Assembly (NCBI GenBank): GCA_029204225.1
Contig: CM055106.1
Location: 36,983,946 to 37,047,945 of the forward strand
DNA length: 64,000 nt
Reading direction: 5' to 3'
DNA from: Diphasiastrum complanatum
Taxonomy: Eukaryota; Streptophyta; Lycopodiopsida; Lycopodiales; Lycopodiaceae
Both the position numbers and the translations under genes were made by a program. Numbering within the stretch: position 1 is the first letter of the stretch; every line of letters begins with the position of its first letter. The notes beneath the pieces are model-generated. The model was not told the origin of the DNA and did not search any database. It saw only the letters and a list, made by a program, of their open reading frames with translations. Shown in pieces: positions 49,101 through 61,635 of the stretch.

Positions 49101-51628
49101 AGGGAAAATGTGGGGAATTTAGGGCAACAAGAGGGAGCACACGGGAACATCCTCCCCCGTCATTTTCATGCATCAGGAATGTTCCACCACATTTCCTTGC
49201 ATTCTCTTAGTGGAATATTGGTGGGAACACCGATCCCACCTTCCCAGTAGTAAATACTTTCCCTTGTTATTTGATTGGGTATTAAGGATTTGCGAGCCTA
49301 CACTAGTTTATAAATGTATCACTCCAATATTAGAAAATTTTGTTCCATTCTTGATTAATAGTTCTATTTTTGGATCAATTTGCATGTAAACATTTTGTGG
49401 ATGGCCTTTTGCTTTGTGCAGGTACTTCGATTATCTTTTCTATATAGATTTTGAAGCATCTATGGCAGATCCTCGAGCACAAAATGCGCTTGGTCATCTG
49501 CAGGTTTGCTATAGAGCTTCTGATGACGTTGATAGTAGTTACATTTTGATTTCAGATTCACAATATCGTGCATCACTAAATAGTGACTTTCATTGAGATT
49601 GGTGGTCGGAGCTACTTTGTAGCATGTCAAAGTATGGCCTCTTTGCACTTCATGTTTGGAACTATTTTAAGGCGTAGTCAAGATCACATATTTCAAATGT
49701 GTTGGTTTCTCCTATGAATGAAATTAGTAAATGCCAAATTTAAAGTTCATGCATGGAGCATGTGTTGTCATGCTTGATTACTAAAATACCATGCAACATC
49801 ATGCGTGATCCATAGAGTGACACATATTTATGTGTCACCATATCTGCATATGTGCAATGCCTTGCATATGCATGTATGAGCTGTAGGGTGTATGCATCAC
49901 CCCAAGCTGATGATCATTGGGATAGTAAAAGGGACAATACAGTGCATTTAGAATCTCCACTATATCATGTAATGACACATTAGAGAGCTAGCCTCGTGCA
50001 CATTAAGTTGACGTTTTAACTGTGGAGAAATGTGTGGGAATTTGTACCCAGCAATCAGCCTCACTTTTGAACTTGTTTTCAAAAGGGGACGACAGAAAAA
50101 TTGTTCCCTTCATAAGATCCTGGCGATCTGAGCCTCATCTTACTCGTCTCAGCAATCTTGCTCACCTGCAGTTTTGTTCTATGAAAACAAGCTAAGAAAC
50201 ATGAGCTTCTGACCAGTGATCATGGCCCTCCCAGACTCATCCTGCAGTTGTAGATCAGAGAAGAGTTGCAAGCATAACGCACTTTCCACATGAATCAATA
50301 GCAATCATAGCATGAACTGAGCAAGATAATTATTCCAATTCTAGAACAATGAAAGCAGGAGAAGATAGATGCCATGAGCCATAAGAACCTGGATTTGAAC
50401 GTGAATTACCATGCCACTAGCAAAATCTGGAGAATTTGAATCTGGAAACCCTTGATCAACTGTCTAGAGGATCCTAACAGGGGAGAGAAAGGGATTCCTC
50501 TTTATCGATCCTCATAGTAGATTGCTATAACCCTTATACCATAATGCATGCAAGTTCTTCTCAAACACCTGCACATGATAAGATCTTAACCAACGAAGAT
50601 CAACAATCTCGACACATGGATAAAGGAGTTTACTACCTGTACTTCTAGTACCATTGACACCTGATCTTAACCAAAGTAGAGGAGGTTCAATGGCAAAGCT
50701 CTCATCTTCCTGGCAGTTTTTTCTCGACAATTCACCTGTAAGGGAGAGTTGTGTGTGGTTGGACACGCCTCCATCCCTGTTCATATAAAGTGGGAGAGGA
50801 ATGAAGATGGGAAGTGATTATGTGATCCAGGGAGCTTGGACACATCCAAGAGTCTTGCGCCTACTCCCATAATATGTATTGGATGGCCCTCTCAACAAAA
50901 CAACACTCTCAACCTATAAAACAAGTATTGATAAGTCCTTGTAAGGTCCCAATGCCTAAAAATTGCTTAATTTAGTAGCTTTTCCTGTATAACTATGACA
51001 TTGCATTTGCATGATTCTTGATATGCCTTACATCTAACGATTCTAGTCAACCCTGAGCCTTGATCTGGGCTCTTAAATTACCTTTTTTTTCAGGTTTTGG
51101 TTCAACTCTGGACCTTTAAAATAGACAATCCATTTTTCACATACCATGGTACTTAATCTCCCCGACAAAGTTTCTGGGCAACTGGGTCTGTATGGCAACT
51201 GGGCTTCTAATTACAACTGAGCAGTCAGTCCCTCTACCTTTTAGCATCCTTACTTGGCAGTTGAAATTTGAATGTGATGTCCTTGCATTCCAATATAGAT
51301 AATTTCACAATACATCATACGTGCATGCAACTGATAATGCCTTCAAATGTGCACAAATGGTGATCATCAGAATAATGTGACTCATTGCCAAATGACAATA
51401 GGAATGTTAACCTTGGTTGTTTTAGTTTATCTTTCAAAATTTCAAAGTCTTGTTGTAGCAGTATAGCTATATGAGGTGGGATTAGTTTCATATGTCTAGA
51501 ATTTTAACAGCAATGATCCACATGTGCAGGAGTTTGCTACCTTTGTTCGAGTATTGGGTAGTTATCCCATGGACATGACACCAGTTAGTTCTCCATCCAG
51601 AGCAGAGAGCAAGGATGTTATTTCTTGA
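43152..51628 (+). CDS. ADT: Arogenate (prephenate) dehydratase, chloroplast, 11 coding exons, 440 aa
   Basis: The enzyme removes water and CO2 from arogenate to give phenylalanine in plastids. Exons, all GT-AG and in phase: 43152-43518, 43676-43743, 43891-43983, 44832-45032, 45158-45238, 45450-45545, 45668-45745, 45949-46038, 46236-46303, 49422-49503 and 51530-51628. Residues 1 to about 120 are a transit-peptide-like and variable region. The dehydratase domain runs from [13 protein letters not shown] (about 141) through [20 protein letters not shown] and [12 protein letters not shown]-like sequence to the catalytic TRF (309-311). A C-terminal ACT domain (from 329) has GPGVLFKAL (338-346) and ESRP (360-363), the phenylalanine feedback site. 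[13 protein letters not shown] is the wording of the ADT1/ADT2 type rather than ADT3-6. No stop or missing key residue is seen, so it looks functional. The ATG at 43152 is the first in frame with good context. Confidence 0.93.
44585..44643 (+). repeat. 28-bp direct repeat in ADT intron 3
   Basis: ggtccccatatggtcca followed by (c/t)gatgctacca occurs twice in tandem at 44587 and 44615. Confidence 0.8.
46304..49421 (+). other. Large intron 9 of ADT
   Basis: This 3.1-kb intron splits the ACT domain between GTAK and YFDYLF and is by far the longest of the gene. The donor is aaa|gtatgtg and the acceptor ttgtgcag|g. It contains no gene on either strand apart from a possible small transposase remnant near 47.9 kb. 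Confidence 0.85.
47870..47996 (+). mobile_element. Possible hAT transposase C-terminal remnant
   Basis: The plus frame reads [18 protein letters not shown], which recalls the dimerisation segment of plant hAT transposases (LSQ..S...CERNWS). It is about 30 residues only, inside ADT intron 9, with no terminal repeats found. The call is weak. Confidence 0.25.
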
Positions 51629-52110
51629 CATATGCTTCAGAAGTTTTCTGCCATGTTGGCTATTTGAGAGCACTAACGTTTTATCTGCTGCAAGGTACGC
51701 CAAACTATTTTGTCAGCATGATTCATTAAGCAGCGGCTGTTTTACCACTTCATATCTGACAACAGTTTAACAATAGCCTTAGTATTAATGAGAGCTATCG
51801 ATGGTCAGAATGTACTGATTCTTTTACCAAGATTTTAGGAGGTTCATCATTCTATGGAGTGCATTTTTGTTTAACTGATTTCTTGAATCCAGGCCAGTGT
51901 AAGCTTGTGGATCTTTCTGGGAGGATGGTCGGTCTTGCACTACAAAAGGTTGTCACGGGGTTCTGGTACACACTTATTGGTGGGCAGACCTCTATGTTGC
52001 AGTTTTGGTTGCTGGTTTATGTCTTCTTCATCATTCTTGACCTTGTGCAGAAAATTTCAGCAGTAAAAGCTAAGATTCATGATGATAAATGAAGAAACAA
52101 TCTTGAAACT
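51629..52110 (+). other. Probable 3' untranslated region of ADT
   Basis: The sequence follows the ADT stop. A plausible untranslated intron runs from ctgcaag|gtacgc (near 51695) to tgaatccag|gcc (near 51893). No standard poly(A) signal is decisive, so the transcript end is unknown. Confidence 0.4.
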
Positions 52111-53568
52111 TTTGGATGTATTGTAGATACTCGTGCTTCATTTATGTACGTACCATTGAGCTTGGAAGTGATCTTGTGAGCTACCATTGGAGTGGTTGAT
52201 GAGGCCTGCCTGTACCTTTGATCTTGTGTGTTTGTGTAGAATTTGCGCTCTAGATCATTTTGCATTGTCCTTGATGGTGAGTTCTGGATATTTATCTATC
52301 CTGGATATACGGTCATGTCTTTCTAGCAACTTTCCTCAGAATACTGGAGTTCTTTTTTTACTTGTTGAAACTCACTGAAGGAAAGTAGGTGTAACATGTG
52401 CTTCACCTCTCGGCAACAACGTTTAGTCTTGAACTATGGACGCATATCTGCTGGATATAACAGTTGGAGGCTTTATAGGTTCACAGTTTTCCTAAGTGCG
52501 AAGATGCTTGAAGAAAATTTGTTTCAAGTGTCTTACCTTAATGTTGATGTGGTTTGTGAAATCCATGCTGCCACGCCTCTTGCAGGGGGAGCAAGCCCAC
52601 TGCTGGCTAGAATTACTAGATCCATGCGGTACCTTTAGTTTCAGTATCCACTCTAAAGTATTGCAGAGCATTCATATGCATTTCGAAATCCCAGTTTTAT
52701 TTTCACAATATTGTCATTTCTTCATTCCCCTCAGCAAACAGCATTAGAGAAATTGGCTGGGCATGTTATTTTGACCATTGTTTTGCTTTGAAGGGCTTAA
52801 TAAAGTCTACATGAAGTTCCTGCCTGGTTTACTTTATCAGATGTCCCTAATTACTCCTTAAAGCATGTTGATTATATGTATTAAGTCTCTGTTTGCTAGG
52901 TCTGTTAAGTTTCTGTTTGCTAGGCCGCCGACTGGATATTCCCCCCAGTCCTCCCCATTTGGTATCAATCAGCAAGCCTTCTTTTTAGCACCTTGGATAT
53001 GTTCATGTTTGTAGCAGGTGCAAACGCTCTAAATATTTCTTTCCAAAATCATCCAATCTAATTGGATCATTGCTACCTTCAAAACTAGTTTGGTATCCAA
53101 GAGAGTCGTGCCCTTGTGCCAAGTCTTAGCTACATTCTTTTGCCATAGCACCCAAATCTTGAGTTTTAATTCAAAACTGAAAGGTTCATCCAAGATAATG
53201 TGATGTTTGGTCATACATCACCAAAGTTTTTCTTAAATTTAAATTCAGTTTCAACTTTAAAAGCGTTATTGTGACATAGAGAAGGCATCTCTTTTGTACT
53301 GGATTGAAGTTGATGCTAGTATTGCCTTGCCGACTTTGTTGACCTTGAAATTTTACATGCTTTCCAATGCACAATGAAGTGAGTCCTTCAGCTCAAAACT
53401 GCCAGAGCTGCTTTTCAGAACAAGTCAAGAATTTTTGGTAAAATTTCTATTCAATATACTTCATTGAATAGGGTACAAGAACCTGGATGATCGCATAATT
53501 ATGTGCAGAATTCACATGGATCATCTTGATATTATTATGCTATTGAATATGGCATAAATAGAATCTGT

Positions 53569-53614
53569 GCATGGTGGTACTGGCAATAAGTGCATGGTGG
53601 TACTGGCAATAAGT
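53569..53614. repeat. 23-bp perfect tandem duplication
   Basis: gcatggtggtactggcaata followed by agt occurs twice in a row, at 53569 and 53592. Confidence 0.9.
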
Positions 53615-54330
53615 TCTAGCATGTTAGGCATGCATTTGTGGAACACTACTTTTACTGATGAAAAATAGATGAGTTGGACCTTATTGATTATGATCTGCGT
53701 TCAGTCATGTACTTGTAATTTTGGTTTCATCATTGTGTGAAATATTCTTTTTTGAAATTTGTGCAACTAAGCCAATCAAGTCACTTGAATTTCCAAAAAC
53801 TCTCATGATAATGATTGGATTCCATTTCTGAATAAGATGTGCAAATATTCATTCAAACTGGATGACATCACAAGATCAAATTGGTTTGCACTGCACAAGA
53901 AAATTGATCAGTGCTAAAGAGATATTCTTACTCATATTTCATTGCAGATATAGGAATTTATTGTAAGCACGTGCCTTGTGAACTACTGGAATACTATTCA
54001 TAATATTATTCTTTGCTAGCGAAAAAGCTGAAAATTTCATCAGAATTTTTTTTGTAGGTGCATACCACGTTCTCCACCAAAGTAATTTTGTATTGACTTG
54101 AATACCCAGCTTGAGACACCATCTTAATTTTTGATGAAAGTTGGATTATTGAATTTTGGCCAGGATGGAATGTGTTTCTTGTATAATTTTGTAGTAGAAT
54201 ATTTGCATTTGACTATCTAACGGATTACGCACTGGTTAAGTCTTTTATTTCTCATGTGGGAGCTCTTTTGCAAAGCAAACAATCTCTGTTATAAAGTATG
54301 ATCGATGACATTTTAGGATTTTGGAGAGCA

Positions 54331-54418
54331 GATAGTTAAGTGTCCTGCGAAGTTGGGAAAATATGATTATTTGATAAAGATAGTTAAGTGTCCTGCGAAG
54401 TTGGGAAAATATGATTAT
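54331..54418. repeat. 48-bp spaced tandem duplication
   Basis: A 40-base stretch starting gatagttaagtgtcctgcga occurs at 54331 and again at 54379, identical over its length. The exact identity points to a recent event. Confidence 0.9.
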
Positions 54419-56244
54419 GGCTGGATCAAGTGTAATAAGATTATAATATCTTATTATTTGATCTCTATACAAGGGGTTAGATAAATATAATAATGAACTT
54501 TGTTACCAATTGGACACAAAGAAGTTGATTCTCATCTCATCTTTTCTGTAGTTGGCCATTCAAAATTATATTTGTAGTAATGTTCAATCATCATAAATAG
54601 AAAATACATCATTTCAATTTATTGGAATGACATGTTGAGTAATTGTTAATAGTTTTCCTTAACTATGAAAATGGCCAATGTTCCAATGTAATCAACATTA
54701 CATGCTAAGTGATTATTTCTCTTAGCTCTTGGATGTGGACTTGCCAAAAACAAAACTTTTGGAGAGCTTCATAAAAATAGCTAACGGAATTTATATGAAT
54801 TTATACTATGTTGGATTCAAAGAAGGTGATTACTACATTATCTTATTTCTATGGTAGGCCGTGTGATATGTTTAATAAATTTCGATATTTATTCATAATA
54901 AATCAAATAAATTATAATTCCAATGTGTTGATTGACGCATTGAGTAATCCACAAGAGAATTTGTTAATTGCCTCCTTCAACTATGAAAACAAGTAACATT
55001 CCAATGTAGTGGAATAAGTAGTTGAGATTTTGACATTTAATGCAAGATTAATACCTCTTAGTTTTAAGACTTTGGGGTGTGGATCTGCTAGAAATGAAAC
55101 TTTGGGTTCTTGCAAAAATGATTCTTGGATTTTTCACAATTTTTCCTTTTCACAACCATGAAATTGAACCTATTTATGAAAAGTTGTGAGCTCGCACTGT
55201 GAGGATATTTGACGAGCATAAAAGATTTTAAACATAGTAGATCAGCTTTTGGATTATCTGTGTGTGAAAATTTCCCTTGTGTATTCATTATAATTCCATG
55301 TGGGACAACCTTGTAAGTTGATAGCTGATCTAATGTACTTCATCATAATTAAATTAAGATGAGGTTTGCAAAAGATGAAAAATAAAGAGGATTGATTAAA
55401 AAGTTGTCAAACTTACAAAAGTTTGTGGCCTATTTTTGAGGATCATAAGATGCAATAACATTTTCGAGACAATCTAAAATCTAAGGTTCTTGTAAATCTT
55501 ATGCATTGTAGGTAAAGGTTATAAGTTGATCTAGTGGACCTTATGTGGTAGATACTAAAATCATGATGTCAATGAGGAGACTATGCCTATTGGAAATTTA
55601 TATGTACTACTCATCTTCATACGGGAATAGGAAATTCAAGATGATTTTATATACATAAATTGACAATATTGTCCATTGTTTTTTGAAGTATTGAATTTGG
55701 CAAGTTCTAGATGATTGGAAGCAACAAGCTTTTGGAAGATATTAGAACGAAAGAATGTTGTGTACAATCAATCTATGTAATACTTCTTTGTTGTATGGTT
55801 CAAGTAGATGATGATTTGAATTTGGGTTTGAGTTTTGATCTACCAAAAAATAATATCAATAGAGGTAGTCCAAGCACCAAAAGGATCGTTTGTCAAGATG
55901 CTTTTGTTGACTATTCAACCATTTAGTGTACATGTGGCCCAATAAAGTTTTTACAATTGTGAAGTTTTGTAACATAGTTTGTTGGTCTAAAAAAGTTTGG
56001 AGTTTTCTGGTAATATTTGTATACATTTTGAAACTCCCGCTGGGTTGAACTTATGATTTGATAATACTTGCTGCCCGCAAAACTCCTAACTACCCAACTC
56101 TTAGAAGTTATGGTTAATAGTAATATATATCAAGCAAACCATAGTTAAACAAACTTATGTGGTTTAAAGAGAAAAAATTTGCAAGGAGTTGCTAAACATC
56201 ATATACAACATCAGCCTTTAATCTAATAACTTTCCTAGAGAATT

Positions 56245-56645
56245 TTAAACTTTTTATAAAATGATATGCAAGATTTGATCATTCCATTGGATTCTATGCG
56301 AAAAGTAGATCATTTTTGCTTTTTACCTTATCTTCATCCAAGTTCAAATAAGAAAGTTATGACATATCAAAGATTGGTACCATACATTTGATGACGTGGC
56401 ATATCGCCTTGACGCACCAATAGACAACTTCTCTTTATCAAAATGCAGATCGGTGTGTGGTGGAGATATGCCACATCATCAAATGCCACATCATCAAATG
56501 TATGGCAACAATCTTTGATCTGTCATAACCTTCTTATTTGAACTATGATGGAGATGAGCTTAAAAGCTAAATTGATCAACTCTTTGCACATAATATGATG
56601 AAATGTTCACATCTTGCATATGATTCCATAAAAGTATAGAGGTTT
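56245..56645. mobile_element. Fold-back (MITE-like) element, about 400 bp
   Basis: The left arm (about 56245-56418) is the imperfect reverse complement of the right arm (56452-56645), with a loop of about 33 bases. Matching blocks include gttcaaataag with its complement, atcaaagatt with aatctttgat, catacatttgatga with tcatcaaatgtatg, and atatgcaagat with atcttgcatat. The right arm has an extra internal copy of the ccacatcatcaaatg unit. There is no coding capacity. It sits just beside the truncated end of the copia LTR at 56700. Confidence 0.75.
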
Positions 56646-56699
56646 TATTTTTATTTCGTAATTGAGTTCTTTTTTAATTTACATTTTTTAAATTTGAGA

Positions 56700-56908
56700 A
56701 AAGCAGATCAGCCGGAAGCCCGTTGTGGACGTTTTTCAAATATATTGGTTGTCTAAGTTTGTGATTCTTGCAGGTATCAGATGAGTAGACATAGAACCAA
56801 AGTTGGTTTCACTTGACCCTAGATCAATGATCAATAAACATGCATGAAGAATCATGAAATAGAAACTAGTCATTCACCAGGAGACAACTGTGGGCTTAAT
56901 TTTCGACA
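56700..56908 (-). repeat. 3' LTR end of copia family A, partial
   Basis: On the minus strand it starts tgtcgaaaattaagcccac, matching the LTR at 26264-26470. A polypurine tract lies just inside, at 56909-56920 (ccttaaggggga on the minus strand). Only about 210 bases of the roughly 1.58-kb LTR are present. Confidence 0.75.
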
Positions 56909-59615
56909 GTCCCCCTTAAGGTCACGGTTGGTGCCTTGGTATCTTCGTCAAGTTCAACATGCTGAAGAACTTCTGGTGCTTGATCTTGGGAAGCGCTTTG
57001 GTGAAGATGTCTGTGACCATTTCTGTTGTGGAGTAGTATTGAAGAATCACTTGCCCTGAGAAAACTTTCTCCCGAATGAAATGATATGGGATTTATATGT
57101 GCTTGGATCTGCCATAAATCTGGGATTCAGTGACAGTGAAATACAGCTCAAGTTGTCACACAGAATGGTGGTAGCATTAAACTGAGTGTGATGTAAGTCA
57201 TGAAGTAACAACTTGATCCATATAGCTTCTTTTGAAGCTTGGCATGCTGCGATGTACTCTGCCTCTGTCGAAGAAAGTGCAACTGATTTCTGCTTCCTTG
57301 AGTTCCACAAAATCGGTCCCCCTACCAGATAGAAACAAAACCCGGAGGTAGATTTTTTGATAGAGACTGTTCCTCCCCAATCTGAGTTGGAGTAGTCTCG
57401 CAGGACGAGTGGGTTGATAGCATTTTCATCATAATATAAAATGTGATATAAACTTTCCTGAATATATCTCATCACTCTCTTTAATGCTTTCCAATGAGAG
57501 ATCCTAGGATTAGACATGAATTGACATAAGATGCTAACAGTGTATGCTAAATCTGGTCTAGTACACAACATTGCATTAGTGAATAATAAGGGTACTTTGC
57601 TATGTCGAGTACTTCACTATCAGAATCAGCACTAGTAGGTTTAGTCAATACAATACTTGGATCCATTGGGGTATCAATTGGTTTGCAATCAAACATATGA
57701 AACTTTTCTAAAATGCCTTTTAGATATGCCTGTTGGCTAAGATAGATCTTCTTTTGAAGTCTATTTCTAGTAATGTGAATTCCTAGCAAAGAATGGACAG
57801 CTCCTAAATCAGTCATGTCAAATTCCTTTGACAGATCACTCTTAGTAGTGTGCAGAAGAGAAGTGTCGTTAGACAAAATAAATGCATTATCTACGTAAAA
57901 GAGCTATGTGAACTGAATTGGCGCCTATATGTTTTGAATAGAAATTACAGTCAGCTGAATTGTTTGCAAATCCCAATTGAATGAGATAAGAGTTGATTCT
58001 ATCGAACCATACTCTTGTGGCCTGTTTCAGACTGTAGATTGCTTTGTGCAGCTTGCACACTTTGTGCTCTTGGCCTTTGACTCCGAATCCTTCCGATTGG
58101 AAGGTGTACCACTCCTCTTCGACAGCAGTCATCAAGAAATGTTGTCTTGACATCCATTTGGTGCATTTCGAGTTCTTCTACGGCTGCTAACGCAATCAAA
58201 GTCTTGATTGACTGCATCTTGACGACATGACTGAAAATTGATAATCCACTCCTTGGACTTGAGTGAATCCTTTAGCCACCAGCCGTGCTTTCCATTTGGC
58301 AATGGAACCATCAAAGTTGATCTTCTTCTTGAAGATCCACTTGTTGTCAATAACTCTCTTGTGATTGAAAAGTCGACCAGTGTCCAGGTCTGATTCGCCA
58401 AAAGTGAGTTGTACTCGCTTTCCATAGCTTCTTGCTACTTCACAGCATCCTTGGAGTTAATCGCTTTGGCTAGGCTTTCTGGTTCTTCTAATGAAGTCCA
58501 GAATGATTGAGGTGCATACCTCTCAGGAACTGTCTGAGTTTGTGAGGATTTGTGGATGTTTGGTTGATCAGGATGCACTGATTCTTCTTCTTGAACTTCT
58601 CCAGATCTGTTCGAGCTTGCTTGGTCTGGTCTGGTGACATGTTTTGTTTGCTACTCGGCTTCTGTAGCTATAGCTACAAGTTCTATAGAAGAATGATCAA
58701 CGTTGGAAGGTTGAATGCTACGTAGAATAAGATGAAATAACATAGCATCATCTATCAATGGTTGTTTGAAATCATAATATACATGTTCTTGAAATATTAC
58801 ATCCCTTGAGACAAACACTTTATTGGTGGATGGATCATAAACTTTATAAGCTTTATGTTCATTAGGATAGCCAGTGAAAATACATTTATTTGTCCTATGA
58901 TCTAGCTTCTTCCTAAGCTGTTTAGGAATGTGAACAAAACATATACAACCAAAGATTTTTAAATGACTGACACTGGGCTTGTGCCCATGCCAAACTTCAT
59001 AAGGAGTTTTGTGGTTGACGGCTTTGGTGCTGGATCTGTTCTGCACGTAACTGGTTGTGGCAGTAGCTTCTGCCCAGAACTTTGCAAGTAGGTGTGCTTG
59101 ATGTAACTTGGATTTGGCTGAGTTGAGAAGAGTTCGATTTTTCCTTTTTGCAATCCCGTTCTGTTGAGGTGAATAGGAAGTAGTGAACTGTCTTTTGATG
59201 CCATGTTCAGCCAAGTAGTTGGACATCTTGTTAGAAATGTATTTGTCGATTCGGAGTGCCTTCACTTTCCTAGACATTTGTGTCTCAGCCATGGCCTTGA
59301 ATCTCTTGAAGCATTCAAAGGCTTCAGATTTGTGCTTAATGAACATGACTGTAGACCATCTGGAGTAATCATCTATGAAAGTGATAAAATAGACTGCATC
59401 TCCTAAGGATGGATTTGTCATTGGACCACAGAGATGGCTATGTACAAGATCTAATATATGCTTTGATTTGATGGAATGTGATTTTGGAAACTTGCTTCTA
59501 GAGTGCTTCCCATAGATGCACGATTCACAAAAGAAAGATTTCCTATTTAATGAAGACGGGAAATTCAAACCATCAGCTAAATTATTACAAAGCATATAAG
59601 AAAGTGATTTTGTAT
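56909..59615 (-). mobile_element. Ty1/copia family A pol: integrase, reverse transcriptase, RNase H, broken
   Basis: This is the longest family A copy. From right to left on the minus strand it has the pre-integrase finger end (SFFCESCIYGKHSRSKFPKS near 59510), the integrase core (DDYSRWSTVMFIKHKSEAF, YSPQQNGIAKRKNRTLLNSA), reverse transcriptase from about 58430 (MESEYNSLLANQTWTLVDF), LLGIHITRNRLQKKIYLSQQ near 57770, and RNase H with SSTEAEYIAACQASKEAI near 57260. A polypurine tract and partial LTR follow. It has several breaks, and gag is not present. Fragments at 27914, 29855, 30955 and 37468 belong to the same family. Confidence 0.9.
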
Positions 59616-60255
59616 TCACGCAATATTTTTTTTAGTCTTTGTGAAAAGTATCATTTGTCAGAGAGTTGTGCCAAGAAATCTCTCATTTGTTTGTTTGGGA
59701 TACTGCAAATCACACCTGACAGTGTCTAGTACTGCCATTTAGAGCTTTGAGGCTTCATATCTTTCACATTACTAATATCTGTCTGTTTGAACGATCACTC
59801 ATTTTGAAATCTAAGCAAAGAGGAGGAGGCATAGCCGCCGCGCCGAAGTAGGAAATCTGGAATATTCCCTTTGAAAGTTCCTATATTCTCTTTTTTTATT
59901 CGTACCAATATCGGATCCAAGCGCGCTAGCTGAAGAGAAACCCGAGCAGCCGTACATCTGCGCTCCAGTCCGATATCGCAAGTCCGTCCCGATATCGGAT
60001 CCAAGCGCAAGAGCTAAAGAGAATTCTTAGCAGTTGTACATCCACACTCCAGTCCGATATCGCATACTCCAATATCGGATCCACACACACAAGTTAAAGA
60101 GGATCCTGAGCAGTCGTACTTCCGTGCTCCATTCCGATATCAAGTTTATAACCGAAAAAAAAGTATTATACAGTTCTGTGGCGTGATAAAATTTGGAGAC
60201 TAAGTTGTGTGTTAAGATTGAGCCAATTTTGTGATCCGGACTTGTCTATCCAGTA
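59616..60255 (+). repeat. Spacer or leader with 80-84 bp tandem repeats
   Basis: The marker atatcggatcc recurs at 59908, 59992 and 60072. Units also share gcag(c/t)(c/t)gtac, ctcca(g/t)tccgatatc and agctaaagag-type phrases. The array lies just upstream of a copia gag start and may be part of its LTR or leader, but no primer site is clear. Confidence 0.65.
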
Positions 60256-61635
60256 ATGGCAACTCTAAGCGAGAGTGTCCTCAATGAGTCAAGCAAATTG
60301 GAAGGAGCCGGCAACTATGCAATTTGAAAATTCAAACTGAAGAACATTTTGATGGAAAATGAGCTATGGGAGATCATGACAGGTGAAGAGACAAGGCCAT
60401 TGATTGAAGAAGATCAACATGCATTTGACAGGAGAAAACGGAAAGCATAGAATGTCATCAACTGATCAGTTAGAGATGCAATTATTCCCTACATTTTGGA
60501 TTCAGAAGGACCAAAAGAAGCATGGGATACGTTGAAGGCATTGTTTGAGACCACAAACACATCTCGAGTGCTATTCTTGAAGACGAAGCTGCACACATTG
60601 CGGATGGATGATGGTGCAACTGTTGCTGATCACCTACTGAAGATCAAAGAGATTCGTGACCAATTTGACATTGAATAGTTTGAGTGAGTCATGTTAGATG
60701 TTTGTAACAAGTATAGCCACACGGGAAAATCTTCCAACCTATGAAGAGTTAGGTGGATTGCTTTTTTAGGAAGAACAACATCAAGAGAACTTGAGTCATC
60801 GCAACAAGGAATTTGATCAAGCTCTTGCAATCAGGGGACGTGGTGGTAGATTTGGTCGTGGAAGACACCAATCAAGAGGTGGAAACTCAAATCGTGGATC
60901 ATTCCAACAATTTCAAGAACAATCCAATGATGGCCCAAATCGAGGCAATTGGAATCAAGGCTGAGGTCAAGGATGCTGCTATTCCATGCAAAATAAACCT
61001 GGAAATTGTAGGTATTGCAACAAACCTGGCCACTGGGAGCATGAATGCTTCAAGAAACAGAAGGAGACAGAACAAAGAAAAGACAAAGGGCAAGTGGGAA
61101 ATTATGCTGATCAACATCAATTTGATGATTATTATTATGAAAACAATTATATTGATCAACATCAATACGATGATGATCAATATGAAGATGATACAGGTGA
61201 GAGCTCAAAATTGTTCATTACAGCATTAATGACAAGTGATGAAACCAAGGATACCTGGTACATTGATAGTGGTGCATCCAAGCACATGACTTCAAGGAAA
61301 GAGTGGTTTTCAAAACTCAAGGAAGCTCACAATGGTGACGAAGTTGGACAAGCCGATGGCAAATTGCTATCTGTTAAAGGAGTTGGAGTGGTACTAGTGA
61401 AGTTAGCCAGCAGGTTGATAAAGCAGATAAGCAATGTGCAATATGTACTTGGCTTAGCTAACAATCTACTATCTGTTGGGACAATGGCTTATCAACAACT
61501 CAAGGTTGAGTTTGACAATGACAAATGTCTTGTCAAAGACATCAAGAATCACTACAAAGTGATTGCTATAGGAGCTAGAGTCAACGGGAATCGACTCTAC
61601 AAACTGAATGCGAGATCTTTTGCTCAAGCTATGGT
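60256..61635 (+). mobile_element. Ty1/copia family C: gag and protease, broken
   Basis: From the ATG at 60256 (MATLSESVLNESSKLEGAGN) the gag runs with DTLKALFETTNTSR and LRMDDGATVADHLLKIKEI. A CCHC knuckle (CRYCNKPGHWEHEC) lies near 61010, the protease signature WYIDSGASKHMTS near 61260 and LANNLLSVG near 61460. It is broken in several places and stops abruptly where a minus-strand copia copy begins. Confidence 0.85.

Larger units (their letters stand above)
52111..56244. other. Gene-poor AT-rich stretch
   Basis: I see no recognisable gene or RNA on either strand. Short frames near 52396, 53029 (minus), 53186 (minus) and 55711 show no domain features. Two small perfect tandem duplications are listed separately. 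Confidence 0.45.

Noticed and set aside
52880-53380. Two adjacent minus-strand frames considered as a LINE remnant
   Set aside because: No reverse transcriptase or RNase H motif could be found; composition alone is not enough.
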